A DNA stretch of 64,000 nucleotides from Glutamicibacter creatinolyticus (GTDB taxonomy: Bacteria; Actinomycetota; Actinomycetes; Actinomycetales; Micrococcaceae). The notes beneath the pieces were generated by a model, which did no database searches, was not told where the DNA came from, and saw only the letters and a list, made by a program, of their open reading frames with translations. Position numbers and translations under genes: made by a program. Of the stretch, positions 1 to 8,510 are shown in pieces. The first letter of the stretch is position 1; every line of letters starts with the position of its first letter. The stretch is from contig NZ_CP034412.1 in the NCBI RefSeq assembly GCF_006094275.1, forward strand, positions 248,001 to 312,000, read 5' to 3'.

Positions 1-682
1 TTGTCATCCACGCGTCATATTTCGCCTTCACCTGCGTCTGACGGGAAACGTAGCTGCACCGGAAGGAGCGGTTGGGCGGCAGCCACGTTGCCGCGTCCTT
101 GTCGCCCTTGGATGCATTGGTCGGGCCATCCACAGCCATCAGGTTCAGCGGGTCGTTGGCAAAGTTCAGGCGGGTTTCGGCGTCCCACTGCTGGGCGCCC
201 TTCTGCCAGGCATCCGAAAGCGCCACCACATGGTCGATCTGCACCGCGCTGCTGGTTCCCTGCCCGCGCACAAAGGAGATGCTCTTGCCGGTGTAGGGGT
301 CATCAAGTACGCCGCTGAGCACCACGCATTCAATGCGTCCCTCCCGGTATTCCACGTCCTTCAGGTCCCGGGCGAGAATGTCATTGCGCGCGTCGCACCC
401 GTTGCGATCGGGGTCCTTCCAGCCCTTGCTGAATTCCTCGCGCGAGTACCCGGTCTTCGGGGCGCGGCCCTTGACGTCGATTTCCTCAAGCAACGCCAGC
501 GATTCTGCGAACTCAAGGCTTTGCTCTTCGGTGATGGGGCCGCCGGTGGAGAGGGCTTGTGACTGCGTTTGCCCTGGAGCGGCGTCGGGGTTGAAATCGC
601 TGAGCGTCCCGGCCGAGCATGAGGTCAGTGACAGTGAGCCAAGCAAGAGGGCCAGGGTGATGAAGCGACGCGGGCTGCGCAT
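1..682 (-). CDS. Secreted HNH endonuclease family lipoprotein (3' end beyond the left edge)
   Basis: About 227 residues are visible, and the protein runs off the left edge. It begins with a lipoprotein signal: positively charged start, hydrophobic core, lipobox LTSC with the lipidated Cys at residue 22. A DUF1524/GmrSD-C-like HNH nuclease domain follows. The visible signature pieces are NGCDARNDIL, a YTG segment, the catalytic IDHVVALSDAW, and FANDPLNLMAVDGPTNASKG with the conserved Asn and Lys. Such small secreted HNH proteins are common in Actinobacteria and probably degrade DNA outside the membrane; that role is inferred. The ATG at 680-682 was chosen because it gives the signal peptide and has a GAAGGGA purine stretch about 12 nt upstream. 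Confidence 0.85.
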   Translation of the reverse strand, partial: MRSPRRFITLALLLGSLSLTSCSAGTLSDFNPDAAPGQTQSQALSTGGPITEEQSLEFAESLALLEEIDVKGRAPKTGYSREEFSKGWKDPDRNGCDARNDILARDLKDVEYREGRIECVVLSGVLDDPYTGKSISFVRGQGTSSAVQIDHVVALSDAWQKGAQQWDAETRLNFANDPLNLMAVDGPTNASKGDKDAATWLPPNRSFRCSYVSRQTQVKAKYDAWMT

Positions 683-722
683 GCGGTAGAAGGTTCCCTT
701 CGATGCAGTGGGCGCACCAAAA

Positions 723-759
723 ATAAGGTGCTGCCTGTGGTGTACAGCCAGCACCTTAT
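723..759 (-). terminator. Rho-independent terminator for the small gene at 829-1221
   Basis: An 11-bp perfect inverted repeat (ATAAGGTGCTG and its complement) surrounds a 15-nt loop. Read on the minus strand, the 3' arm runs straight into TTTTTGG. It lies about 70 bp downstream of the stop codon at 829, which supports that gene being real and transcribed leftwards. Confidence 0.7.
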
Positions 760-828
760 CGCTTCGGGGCGACACTATCGCCCGAACCGCCGGGGCACCT
801 TCATGTGGTGTCCGTGACGCAGACCGCG

Positions 829-1221
829 CTAGTTGGTCGCGGTTCCCGGATCCTCGTCCTGGCCCGGACGGATGTGCGATGCCCCGCCCTCATCACGCCA
901 CTTCTTCAGCTGCTCGGGTGACACTTCGCCGGTGTCGATGTTTTCTGGTGCGTAGGGATCCTTGCCCTTGTCATTTACCGTGTCCATATCCTCACCGTAG
1001 GCCGGTTCCGGCAAAGCGACAAGGAGTCCGGTCCCGTCCGTTTTCGTAACGGCAACGGCGGCCTCGGCATTGTCCGGGCCAAAAAGTCTCCAAGTCGGTG
1101 CCTTGTCGCTGGATGTGGTAGGAATGGGGTTAGTGACACGGGGTGCCGCCGCAGCGGCTGAGAAAACACCCGTCGAACCTGCACCAGTTAGTACTGGCGA
1201 AGGGAATGTCCTGGATTCCAC
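829..1221 (-). CDS. Small hypothetical protein, acidic C-terminus
   Basis: I do not recognise the family. About 130 residues are read from a GTG at 1219-1221; the same frame is open further upstream to 1314, so the start is uncertain. The C-terminal half has convincing codon use and a charged, proline- and glycine-rich composition (for example EDMDTVNDKGKDPYAPENID and SPEQLKKWRDEGG). The N-terminal Ala-rich stretch could be a weak or decayed signal sequence. It is followed on the same strand by a clear terminator and then by the secreted HNH gene. The SDR gene starts divergently only 84 bp away. Confidence 0.5.
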   Translation of the reverse strand: MESRTFPSPVLTGAGSTGVFSAAAAAPRVTNPIPTTSSDKAPTWRLFGPDNAEAAVAVTKTDGTGLLVALPEPAYGEDMDTVNDKGKDPYAPENIDTGEVSPEQLKKWRDEGGASHIRPGQDEDPGTATN

Positions 1222-1304
1222 GATGCCCCGCACCTTTGAGTGGCTGCGGCGTATCCACACCGGGTTCCGTTCGCCTTGACCCACATTCAAGGAGTTCGAA
1301 CACC

Positions 1305-2108
1305 ATGAACACACAAACCACCACCGTCGAAACCAGCAACAGTGCTCTACCCCTGGCAGAGCAGCAGGTGTTGGTCACCGGCGCCGCGCGCGGGCTGGGC
1401 GCGGCCATCAGCACCGCCTTCCTGGACGCCGGAGCGAACGTGGTCCTCAACTACCACTCCTCGAGGCAGGCCGCCAACGATCTGGCTGCCCGCTACCCCG
1501 AACAGGCCCTGGCCGTGCAGGCTGATGTGCGTGAAGCCGGGCAGCTGAAGGACCTGGTCCGCCAGGCCGAAGAGCACTTCGGCAAGCCGCTGACCACGCT
1601 GGTCAACAACGCGCTGGTCGACTTCTCCTTCAACGGGGACGCCCGGCCCAAGGCTGGCGAACTCAGCGCGGCCGATTTGAGCAAGCAGTTCACCGGGTCG
1701 GTGCTGGCCCCGGTCGCCGCAATCCAGGCCGTGCTGCCGAACATGCGCAAAGCCGGTTTTGGACGGATCATCAATATCGGCACGAACCTCTTCCAGCATC
1801 CGGTGGTCCCGTACCACGACTACACGGCCACCAAGGCGGCACTGCTGTCGCTGACCCGCACCTTCGCCGATGACCTGGGACCCGAGGGGATCACCGTGAA
1901 CATGGTCTCGGGCGGACTGCTGCGCACGACCGACGCCTCCGCGGCCACCCCGGAAGAGGTCTTTGACTTCATCGCCTCCGGCACACCGCTGCGCAAGGTC
2001 ACCAGCCCGGCCGAACTGGCGGACGCCGTCCTGTTCTTCGCCTCCCGCTGGGCCCGCGGCGTGACCGGGCAGAACCTGATCGTGGATGGGGGACTGGTCA
2101 AGGGATGA
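1305..2108 (+). CDS. Short-chain dehydrogenase/reductase (SDR, 3-oxoacyl-ACP-reductase-like)
   Basis: 267 residues with a classical SDR Rossmann fold: nucleotide motif TGAARGLG at 25-32, LVNNA around 99-103, and the catalytic pair YxxxK as Y173/K177. The usual catalytic Ser position, 13 residues before the Tyr, is Thr160 (IGT), an unusual substitution. The C-terminus GQNLIVDGG is typical. The ATG at 1305 is preceded by AAGGAG at 1289. Translation is coupled to the next gene by an ATGA overlap, so the two probably act on the same substrate; SDR plus flavin monooxygenase pairs are common in oxidation of organosulfur or aromatic compounds. The substrate is unknown. Confidence 0.88.
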   Translation: MNTQTTTVETSNSALPLAEQQVLVTGAARGLGAAISTAFLDAGANVVLNYHSSRQAANDLAARYPEQALAVQADVREAGQLKDLVRQAEEHFGKPLTTLVNNALVDFSFNGDARPKAGELSAADLSKQFTGSVLAPVAAIQAVLPNMRKAGFGRIINIGTNLFQHPVVPYHDYTATKAALLSLTRTFADDLGPEGITVNMVSGGLLRTTDASAATPEEVFDFIASGTPLRKVTSPAELADAVLFFASRWARGVTGQNLIVDGGLVKG

Positions 2109-3445
2109 GCCCCAAGCAATTGAAACTGAACCTGTTCATCTACGGTGCCGGCCACCACCAGGCTGCCTGGCGGGACCCGGACTCCGCTGCCGAACGCCTG
2201 GGCGACACCGGGTACTACACGCAGCTGGCGCAGACCGCAGAGCGCGGGCTGCTGGACGCGGTGTTCCTGGCCGACGGCCAATCCGTCTCCCCGCAGGCCG
2301 CAAAGGCCGGACCCACCTGGTTCTACGAGCCGCTGACCCTGCTCTCGGCATTGAGCCAGCACACCGAGCACATTGGCTTGGTGTGTACTGTCTCCTCCAG
2401 CTTCTACTCCCCATTCCATGCCGCCAGAATGCTGGCCAGCCTGGACCACCTCTCCGGCGGGCGGGTCGGGGTCAACGTGGTCACCAGCATGTGGGATGCC
2501 GAGGCGCAGAACCATTCGATGCCCGGGCTGGGGGACCATGACACCCGATATGCGCGAGCCGATGAATTCATTCAGGTGGTGCGCCGGCTGTGGGACTCCT
2601 TCCCGGCCCAGGCCATACAGGCCAGCCGGGACGGGGACTTCGCCAACCCGGAACTTCTGCAGCCCATCGAACACGTGGGGGAGCACTTCACGGTGCGTGG
2701 CCCCCTGAACGTTCCCGGCGGCCCGCAGCGGGCCCCGGTGCTGTTCCAGGCCGGCTCCTCCCCGCAGGGTCGGGAGCTGGCCGCGAAATATGCCGAGGCC
2801 GTGTACGCGGTGGCCGCCGACCAGCAGATGGCCCTGGAGTACGGTACCGACCTGCGCTCCCGGATCACCGCGGCGGGACGCGACCCGGAAGCGGTGGCGA
2901 TCATGCCGGGTCTGGTGACCTACGTGGGGCGCACGCATGAGGAAGCACGGGCCAAGCAGCGCCGACTGAACGAGCTGCTGCCCACCGGTGACGCGCTCAA
3001 GCAGCTGGGCGTCTTCGTGCAGCAGGACACCTCCGGGTGGGACCTGGATGCCCCGGTGCCCGAACTGCCGCCACTGCACAGCTTCACCGGACCGAAGGGA
3101 CGCTATGCCACGATCCAGCGGCTGATCGCCGTGCACCAGCCCACGGTGCGCGAACTGCTGGGGCTGCTGGCCGCCGGAGGCGGACACGCCACCATGATCG
3201 GTACCCCGCAGTCCATTGCCGATGAGATGGAGCAGTGGCTGGACTGCGGGGCGGCGGACGGCTTCAACCTGATGCCGCCCACTCTGCCCGGCGGCATCGC
3301 GGATTTCGTGGACCTGGTGATCCCCGAACTGCAGCGGCGGGGACTTTTCCGCACCGCGTACTCCTCCTCGACCCTGCGCGGGCATCTGGGACTGGGCCTG
3401 CCCGCATCGTCCCGGCCCCGCGAAGAAGCCAGCCAGCCCGGATAG
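2105..3445 (+). CDS. LLM-class flavin-dependent monooxygenase, NtaA/SnaA/DszA type
   Basis: 446 residues, the normal length for the NtaA/SnaA/SoxA(DszA) branch of the luciferase-like monooxygenases. These are cytoplasmic and use FMNH2 supplied by a separate flavin reductase. Family signatures visible are FLADGQ near the start, GRVGVNVVTSMWDAEAQN, the HDTRYARADEF segment and the FQAGSSPQGRELAAKYAEAV segment. The start ATG overlaps the SDR stop (ATGA), so the genes form a two-gene operon. No flavin reductase or sulfonate transporter lies next to them. Substrates of this family include chelators, dibenzothiophene sulfone and dimethyl sulfide or sulfone, and the sequence alone does not choose among them. 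Confidence 0.88.
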   Translation: MSPKQLKLNLFIYGAGHHQAAWRDPDSAAERLGDTGYYTQLAQTAERGLLDAVFLADGQSVSPQAAKAGPTWFYEPLTLLSALSQHTEHIGLVCTVSSSFYSPFHAARMLASLDHLSGGRVGVNVVTSMWDAEAQNHSMPGLGDHDTRYARADEFIQVVRRLWDSFPAQAIQASRDGDFANPELLQPIEHVGEHFTVRGPLNVPGGPQRAPVLFQAGSSPQGRELAAKYAEAVYAVAADQQMALEYGTDLRSRITAAGRDPEAVAIMPGLVTYVGRTHEEARAKQRRLNELLPTGDALKQLGVFVQQDTSGWDLDAPVPELPPLHSFTGPKGRYATIQRLIAVHQPTVRELLGLLAAGGGHATMIGTPQSIADEMEQWLDCGAADGFNLMPPTLPGGIADFVDLVIPELQRRGLFRTAYSSSTLRGHLGLGLPASSRPREEASQPG

Positions 3446-3459
3446 CGGCCGGGGCCGGT

Positions 3460-4581
3460 TCAGCGCGATCGGGTCCGTAGCGTCCAGTAGGAGGAGACGT
3501 GCACCCGCTTCTTGTCCAGGCCCCAGCCAGCGACGATGCGGGAGATCGCCTTGGCGGCAGAGCGCTCGCCGTGGGCGATCACCGTGCTCTGTGGCGGGGG
3601 AGTGGGCAGCTCCAGGAAAGCTTCGGCCAGCAGGTCGGTGGTGCCCGGAGGCTGTCCATTGCGGTGCAGCCAGCGCAGCTCCACTCCCGCAGGGTGGGGG
3701 ATCTGCAGTTCGCCCTGCGGCCCGGCCACCTCCAGCAGGGCCACGCCCTGCGCCGTCTCGGGCAGGGCGGCAAGGGCGCGGGACACCGCCGGGATCGCCG
3801 TTTCATCGGCGCCGAGGACGAAGTACTGCGAGTCCGGGTCCGGGCTGAACTTGCCGCGGGCCGCCGAGATCACCAGTCGGTCCCCGGGGCGCGCGGCCAG
3901 CGCCCACTCCCCGGCGGAACCGGGTTGATCATGCAGCACGAAGTCGATGGCCAGTTCCTGCGCAGCGCGGTCCACCCACCGGATGGTGTAGGAGCGGGAG
4001 CGGGGCACCAGGTGGCGGGGCAGGTGCTGCCGCAGCGCCTTAATGTCATAGGGCGGTTCAAGACCCAGCTGGGGGTCGGCGAAGTAGACCTTCACATATT
4101 GGTCGGCCTTCGTGTTGGGCTGGAAACCGTCCAGCTGTGGTGCTCCGGCAATGATCCGGAGCATTTGCGGGCTCAACTGCTCGCTCCGGCGGATCTCCAG
4201 CACGTGCTGGCCCTTGCCCTGCGCCGGCGCCACACGGGGCTGGTCGGATTCGGAGGCGGCGGAGGCCGGCGCCTCGGCGGGCTCCCCTTCACTGTGCGGT
4301 GCGTGGAGCGCGGAACCGTGCAGCATGTTGCGGGCTTCGAGCAGGGCCGCGGCGGCCCCGGCACGTTCGGCGGCCGCCCGAAGCTGCTCACGCTGCTCTG
4401 GGCTCAACTCGAAGCCAGGGGTGTCGGCGTACTTCAGCGCCTTCCTCACCGCTTTGCGCCCGGCCTTCGCCCCGGCCTGCTCGGCGCGTTCAAGCACCTG
4501 CAGGACGAACAGATCCGCGCCACTCGGAGCCTCCTCGCCTCGTCCGGGGCGCGGGTACTTCTGCCTCTGGTGCTTCGACAT
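3460..4581 (-). CDS. Siderophore-interacting protein (ViuB/SIP family FAD ferric reductase) with N-terminal extension
   Basis: 373 residues. The C-terminal two thirds form a SIP/ViuB-type NAD(P)H-dependent flavoprotein: the FAD-binding RSYTIRW motif at 196-202, a VLGADETAIPAVSRAL nucleotide-binding segment and the closing SSYWTLRTR. The family reduces ferric siderophores in the cytoplasm to release iron. Typical members are about 250-280 residues. Here roughly the first 125 residues are an extra Ala/Glu-rich, probably helical region of unknown role. It is convergent with the monooxygenase (stops 14 bp apart). The promoter region holds a weak DtxR/IdeR-like box (4733-4751), consistent with iron control but not proof of it. 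Confidence 0.82.
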   Translation of the reverse strand: MSKHQRQKYPRPGRGEEAPSGADLFVLQVLERAEQAGAKAGRKAVRKALKYADTPGFELSPEQREQLRAAAERAGAAAALLEARNMLHGSALHAPHSEGEPAEAPASAASESDQPRVAPAQGKGQHVLEIRRSEQLSPQMLRIIAGAPQLDGFQPNTKADQYVKVYFADPQLGLEPPYDIKALRQHLPRHLVPRSRSYTIRWVDRAAQELAIDFVLHDQPGSAGEWALAARPGDRLVISAARGKFSPDPDSQYFVLGADETAIPAVSRALAALPETAQGVALLEVAGPQGELQIPHPAGVELRWLHRNGQPPGTTDLLAEAFLELPTPPPQSTVIAHGERSAAKAISRIVAGWGLDKKRVHVSSYWTLRTRSR

Positions 4582-4970
4582 CTGCCGGCTCCTTTCGAAT
4601 CACGCGCGGGTATCGGGTGGCGGTGCCGCACTGGCCCGGCCCACCGCGCTTGGGCCGGAACCTCGAGTCTGCGCGCTGCCGAGCGGGGATACAAGATGGG
4701 ACGGCTCACCTCCACCACCGACGTGACTCTCCGTAGCGCAGCCTTATCTTGCACTATTCCACGGCTACCACGAACATCAAGGTTGACGAATGGAGAATTT
4801 TGTTTGAGCGTCCCTTCAGCCGTGTCAAGTGGTGTCTTCGGTGATGAGAGACGGGCTGAATTGGCATGAAGGGGTCGATGATTCGTTGGAGATCAGTGCC
4901 GCTCTGCTCCAACATGGCGGTGTAAAGTTCTAGATTCCCCTGTAAGCGGATTGCTCGAAAGGACCTAAGA
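4582..4970. other. Divergent intergenic region with weak iron-box candidate
   Basis: 389 bp between two divergent genes, holding both promoters. Bases 4733-4751 match 11 of 19 positions of the DtxR/IdeR consensus as I recall it. The right half (about 4790-4930) has a short leftward open stretch without recognisable homology and could be decayed mobile DNA. An 11-bp repeat, GTAAGCGGATT, occurs at about 4943 and again inside the next gene near 5012. No RNA gene was seen. Confidence 0.35.
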
Positions 4971-5888
4971 GTGGGCAAGCTGCCTCGTGATCGCGTCACT
5001 GCGACTTCCCGTAAGCGGATTCTTCAGTGGCTCGATTCCCCTGAGATTGACGCCGCGTTTCTGGGCGATGATTTGAAGTTCTCTGTGTTGTTGCTAGACC
5101 AGTACGAGGCCGGTGTCGAGCGTATCCTTGCAGAGCGGTCCGAACTAGGGGAGCTGTCCTGGCTTGGTGGACCAGCATTAGGCCCGATGGAGCAATGGCC
5201 TCGTAACACGGATGGGGAACCGTTGGCGCATATCGCAACGATCCAACTTGGTGAAGCCCAAGCGCTAATTGAATCCCCGGACTTCACGGAACCCGACTGG
5301 CCCGAAGCCACGGTCCGTTTACCGGAATCTGGATATCTTGAGGTATTCCATCACTTGGGCACCTATGGGAACCCTGAAGACGAAGGCACTGGCGGATGGC
5401 TTGTTCGTCATCTGCCGCTAACCGGTGAGTATTTTCCGCCGTTGGTTGATGGTCCTGAGGATTTGGAAGTCCCTCACCCGGTGTGCCAACCAGTCCTGCT
5501 TGGGACCGGTTTCAGCCTGCCTCGCGCTGTGGAGTTCATTGATGATGCTGCTGCTACATTCGAGGCTGCTGAGCGGGTTGAAGAAGAAGCTAACGCCACC
5601 TGGATGGCCTGGCGGCAGGGAGCTGATTCTGTCACCGGCCCGGTCATTCCCACCTCGCACCTGTACGGCCACAGTAACTCCGGCGATACCTACGCTCACG
5701 AGATCCTTACGGCAGTTCGCCCATTAGAGCCGGGAGATACCTACGTTCTGATCCTTAGTGTCGAAAGCTGGACGCATTTTGAAGGCTGGTTCGCAGACGT
5801 CGGAAACTTTGAAGTGTGGATGCGCGCCAGCGACCTTAAAGCGCAACGCTTCGACCAGGCTTGGTGCATGATCCGGACCGATCACTAG
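4971..5888 (+). CDS. YwqG-like (DUF1963) protein
   Basis: 305 residues from a GTG start with AAAGGA about 8 nt upstream. The segment WLGGPALGPMEQWPRNTDG followed by PLAHIATIQL matches the conserved start of the DUF1963/YwqG fold. The C-terminal part, with an acidic GDTYVLILSVES, then FADVGNFEVWMRASDL and FDQAW, matches its end. The biochemical function of this family is not known; members are cytoplasmic and often occur in accessory regions, sometimes near polymorphic-toxin systems. Here it stands alone beside an insertion sequence cluster. Confidence 0.75.
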   Translation: MGKLPRDRVTATSRKRILQWLDSPEIDAAFLGDDLKFSVLLLDQYEAGVERILAERSELGELSWLGGPALGPMEQWPRNTDGEPLAHIATIQLGEAQALIESPDFTEPDWPEATVRLPESGYLEVFHHLGTYGNPEDEGTGGWLVRHLPLTGEYFPPLVDGPEDLEVPHPVCQPVLLGTGFSLPRAVEFIDDAAATFEAAERVEEEANATWMAWRQGADSVTGPVIPTSHLYGHSNSGDTYAHEILTAVRPLEPGDTYVLILSVESWTHFEGWFADVGNFEVWMRASDLKAQRFDQAWCMIRTDH

Positions 5889-6033
5889 CAGAGCTACCAG
5901 CGAACTTGAGTAGTCCGTCGTGCCAAATAATCAGTAAGTGGGGGGGATTCACCTTGGTGTATGAAGCGAGGACACTGTCCTGAACCGGCCTGGGTTTGCG
6001 GGAGAGCATGATCTAACACGGAGAATAGGAATT

Positions 6034-6366
6034 ATGCCCACACCACGCAAATACGACGCCGAGACCCAGGCCCGAGCAGTCCGCCTATACCAGGAACGCA
6101 TAGAGCAGGGAAACATCTCGCAGACCCGTGCCCGCCAAGAGATCGGTGAGTTGCTGGGTAATAATCCCGGCACCCTGCGCAACTGGATCCGTCGAGAGCA
6201 AGGCGAAAGCCTCACCCCTGCAGCGGCCGCCAGTCGGGAGCCGGCCAACGAAGAAGTGGCGCGCTTGCGGCGCGAGAACGCTCAACTGCGGCGGGCGAAC
6301 GAGATCCTGAAGACCGCGTCAGCTTTTTTCGCGGCAGCGGAGCTCGACCGCAAACTCGGACAGTAA
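6034..6366 (+). CDS. IS3-family transposase OrfA
   Basis: 110 residues: an N-terminal helix-turn-helix (QARAVRLYQERIEQG, then SQTRARQEIGELLGNNPGTL) followed by a leucine-zipper-like coiled coil (NEEVARLRRENAQLRRANEIL), the standard OrfA layout. A run of six T at 6324-6329 (GCTTTTTTC) near the end of the frame is a plausible -1 slippage site that would join it to OrfB. Because OrfB is truncated, the element cannot make an active fusion transposase. Confidence 0.88.
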   Translation: MPTPRKYDAETQARAVRLYQERIEQGNISQTRARQEIGELLGNNPGTLRNWIRREQGESLTPAAAASREPANEEVARLRRENAQLRRANEILKTASAFFAAAELDRKLGQ

Positions 6367-6829
6367 TCGCCTACATTCGCCAGTACCACCCCCGGTTCGG
6401 GGTCGAGCCGATCTGTGATGCCCTGCGCGAGCAGGGCATCACGATTGCCCTGTCCACTTTCTATGCCCACCAGGCCCGCGGATTCGGTCCCAGCGACCGC
6501 GACCGGACCGACGCCTACCTGGCCAACAGCATCTACGATCTCTGGGCGGCTAACCGCCGTCTGTATGGGCGCAGGAAGCTGTGGAAAGCAGCGCTGCGTG
6601 CCGGTATCGAGGCAGGCCGGGATCAGGTCGAACGGCTGATGAAGCTGCTGGGCATCACCGGGATCCGGCGTGGGAAACGCACCACGGTCGCGACCCGCCA
6701 GGATCCGCAGGGTCTGCGGCATCCGGACCACGTCCAACGCCGATGGAACTGGCCCACGCGACCGGATCAATGGTGGGTGGCGGACTTCACGTATGTGTGG
6801 ACACCCCAGGGTTTTTGCTATGTCGGGTC
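6330..6829 (+). pseudogene. IS3-family transposase OrfB, 3'-truncated
   Basis: In the -1 frame relative to OrfA, an OrfB N-terminus is readable: VIAYIRQYHPRFGVEPICDA, then the HTH_21-like NRRLYGRRKLWKAALRAG, and the start of the DDE core at WWVADFTYVWT (first catalytic Asp). The frame then enters the inverted repeat of the next element at 6830, so the second Asp and the Glu are absent. It is a fragment and not functional. Confidence 0.85.
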
Positions 6830-6856
6830 TGCTGAAAGTTTGGTTGACACCGGGGT

Positions 6857-7739
6857 TTATGCCGCCAGAGCGACGGACTCGATCATTCTAGCTTCGAACT
6901 GGACAGGAGTCAGCTTCCCCAGCCTGCGCTGCTTGCGTTTGCGGTGATACTTCCCCTCCACCCACCCCACGATCGCCAGGCGCAGCTGCTGGCGGGTGGT
7001 CCACCAACGCCGATCCAGCACGTTCTTCTGCAACAGGCTGAAAAACGATTCCATGGCCGCATTGTCACCGGCCGCACCAACCCGGCCCATCGACCCGATC
7101 AGCCCATGGCGTTCCAGCGCCTGAGTGAATTTGCGGGAACGGAATTGACTGCCACGGTCGCTGTGCACCCGAACCCCACGCTGGTATCCACGGCGCGCCA
7201 CCGCCATCTGCAGGGCGTTGACCGCCAGCTGGGCCTTCATCCGCGAGTCCATCGAGTAGCCCACGATCCGGTTGCTGAACACGTCCTTAATCGCACACAG
7301 GTACAGCTTGCCCTCACCGGTGTGATGCTCCGTGATATCGGTCAACCACAGCTGGTTAGGCTGCTCGGCGGTGAAATTCCGCTGCACCAGGTCATCATGC
7401 ACCGGCGGACCAGCCGGGGCGCACTTGCGCCGACGCTTGCTGATCACCGAACGAATGCCCGCCTTGTTGCACAGCCGCCACACCCGCCGCTCTGAGACCT
7501 GGTAGCCCAGGTCCTCCAGGTCATCGGCCAGCACCCGGTACCCGCCCTCAGGGTCCTCGGCGTGCAGCTCACGCAGCTTCGCGGTCAGCTCCTGCTCTTC
7601 AACATCCCGCGCCGAGACGGGACACTTCAGCCACTTGTAATACGCCTGGGTACTGAATCCCAGGACCTAAGCACGTCACCACCACAGGCACACGTTTCCT
7701 GCCTGTTCTGGCGGCCAATCCACGGACGAGCGGGCCCAT
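6857..7739 (-). pseudogene. IS3-family transposase OrfB with frameshift
   Basis: The ATG at 7739 overlaps the orfA stop (TAATG). The first 23 or so residues (ending KRVPVVVTC) are in one frame; from about 7667-7670 the rest continues in another frame, with a TAG exactly at the shift. From there the reading is intact: QAYYKWLKCPVS, then LWLTDITEHH (first Asp), VHSDRGSQF (second Asp) and NAAMESFFSLLQ (Glu) of the rve DDE core, ending VQFEARMIESVALAA. The shift equals one extra base. Unless it is a sequencing error, this copy cannot transpose itself. Confidence 0.8.
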
Positions 7740-8032
7740 TATTTTGGGGAGCGGATATGCGGCTGTGAAAGGTAGGCCGCAGCCTTGCGCAGCACCTCGT
7801 TCTCCATCTCCAGCTCCCGGATCCGCTTGAACGCCTGGGACATCTCCTTGCGTTCTTCCGGGTCGATGGACGGTGTCATGCCATGGGCATGGAACCGAGT
7901 ATCGCGCAGCCAGGACTGCAGCGCTGTCCTGGAGATCCCCAAATCCTGACAGACCTGCTTCTGGGGAATCCCTGATTCCACCAGCGCCACGGCATCGCGC
8001 TTGAACTCATCGGTGTAGACATTCTTGGGCAT
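7739..8032 (-). CDS. IS3-family transposase OrfA
   Basis: 97 residues. The N-terminal helix-turn-helix (YTDEFKRDAVALVESG, then QKQVCQDLGISRTALQSWLRD) and C-terminal coiled coil (FKRIRELEMENEVLRKAAAYL) are the standard OrfA layout. The frame ends at CCCCAAAATAATGGG, where orfB begins by overlap. It is intact and would by itself only bind the element ends. Confidence 0.88.
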   Translation of the reverse strand: MPKNVYTDEFKRDAVALVESGIPQKQVCQDLGISRTALQSWLRDTRFHAHGMTPSIDPEERKEMSQAFKRIRELEMENEVLRKAAAYLSQPHIRSPK

Positions 8033-8102
8033 GGGGTCTTCCTTCGTTTGAGCACAACCTTATCGAGGTTATGCGGTCGAAGTATCAACCAAACCTTCAG
8101 CA

Positions 8103-8445
8103 GACCCGGGTCTTGCGCCCAGGCGAACACGTCAGTAATCGGACGGTTGCCGACCGCTGCGGCGAAGAACAGGTGAGAGAGCAACCGTTTACCGTCGGAT
8201 TCGAAATACGCGTCCTGCTTCGCGCCGGCATCGGTGGCCGAGGCCAGGAACACGTCCGCGAGTTTCTCCGCTGTTTCCATATCGGTCACGAAGGAGAGGG
8301 GATTCCACCACCAGGAGGGTTCTTCTCCGATGATGCCTTGCACGTCATGCACCCACACGGTACCGATCCGGGCGCGGGGGCCCCGAGTCATGTCCACGAT
8401 GTCGCGCTTGTTCGAGGTGGCCAGTACCGGTCCCCCGGTTTCTAT
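8103..8445 (-). pseudogene. Fragment of a conjugative coupling protein (TraG/VirD4-like type IV ATPase)
   Basis: Reading leftward from about 8445 to the IS edge gives about 114 in-frame residues: GGPVLATSNKRDIVDMTRGP, then VWVHDVQGIIGEEPSWWWNP and KLADVFLASATDAGAKQDAY. These match the central ATPase part of actinobacterial TraG/TraD-type DNA-transfer proteins (an inference from remembered family motifs). Both ends are missing: upstream the frame meets a TGA near the start of the ParA gene, downstream it is cut by the IS3 element. It marks a lost integrative or plasmid conjugation module. Confidence 0.7.
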
Positions 8446-8510
8446 TCACCGCCGCCGCGTCTGAGTCGCTAGCTACCGCAGAATCTACACCCGAATCGGA
8501 GGAACCAGCG

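Larger units (their letters stand above)
5957..6829 (+). mobile_element. IS3-family element no. 1, right part missing
   Basis: An orfA/orfB pair of an IS3-family element starts here. Its orfB is cut at 6829, exactly where the terminal inverted repeat of a second IS3 element begins. The left boundary is an estimate: GTATGAAGCGAGGACACTGTCC near 5956-5977 looks like a terminal repeat, but without the right end it cannot be confirmed. No right half of this element was found on the other side of the second element, so this is a deletion or rearrangement junction rather than a simple nested insertion. Confidence 0.7.
6830..8102 (-). mobile_element. IS3-family element no. 2, complete but with a frameshifted orfB
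   Basis: About 1273 bp bounded by near-perfect terminal inverted repeats: TGCTGAAAGTTTGGTTGACA at the left (6830 on) and TGCTGAAGGTTTGGTTGATA read inward from the right (ending 8102). The symmetry continues outward as GGGTC at 6825-6829 and GACCC at 8103-8107. It carries orfA and orfB on the minus strand. No direct target repeat is visible, and the two flanks come from unrelated genes (an IS3 orfB on the left, a conjugation gene on the right), which points to recombination or deletion after insertion. Confidence 0.85.

Noticed and set aside
1820-3385. 521-codon leftward frame opposite the SDR and monooxygenase genes
   Set aside because: Antisense shadow of two coupled genes with strong motifs.
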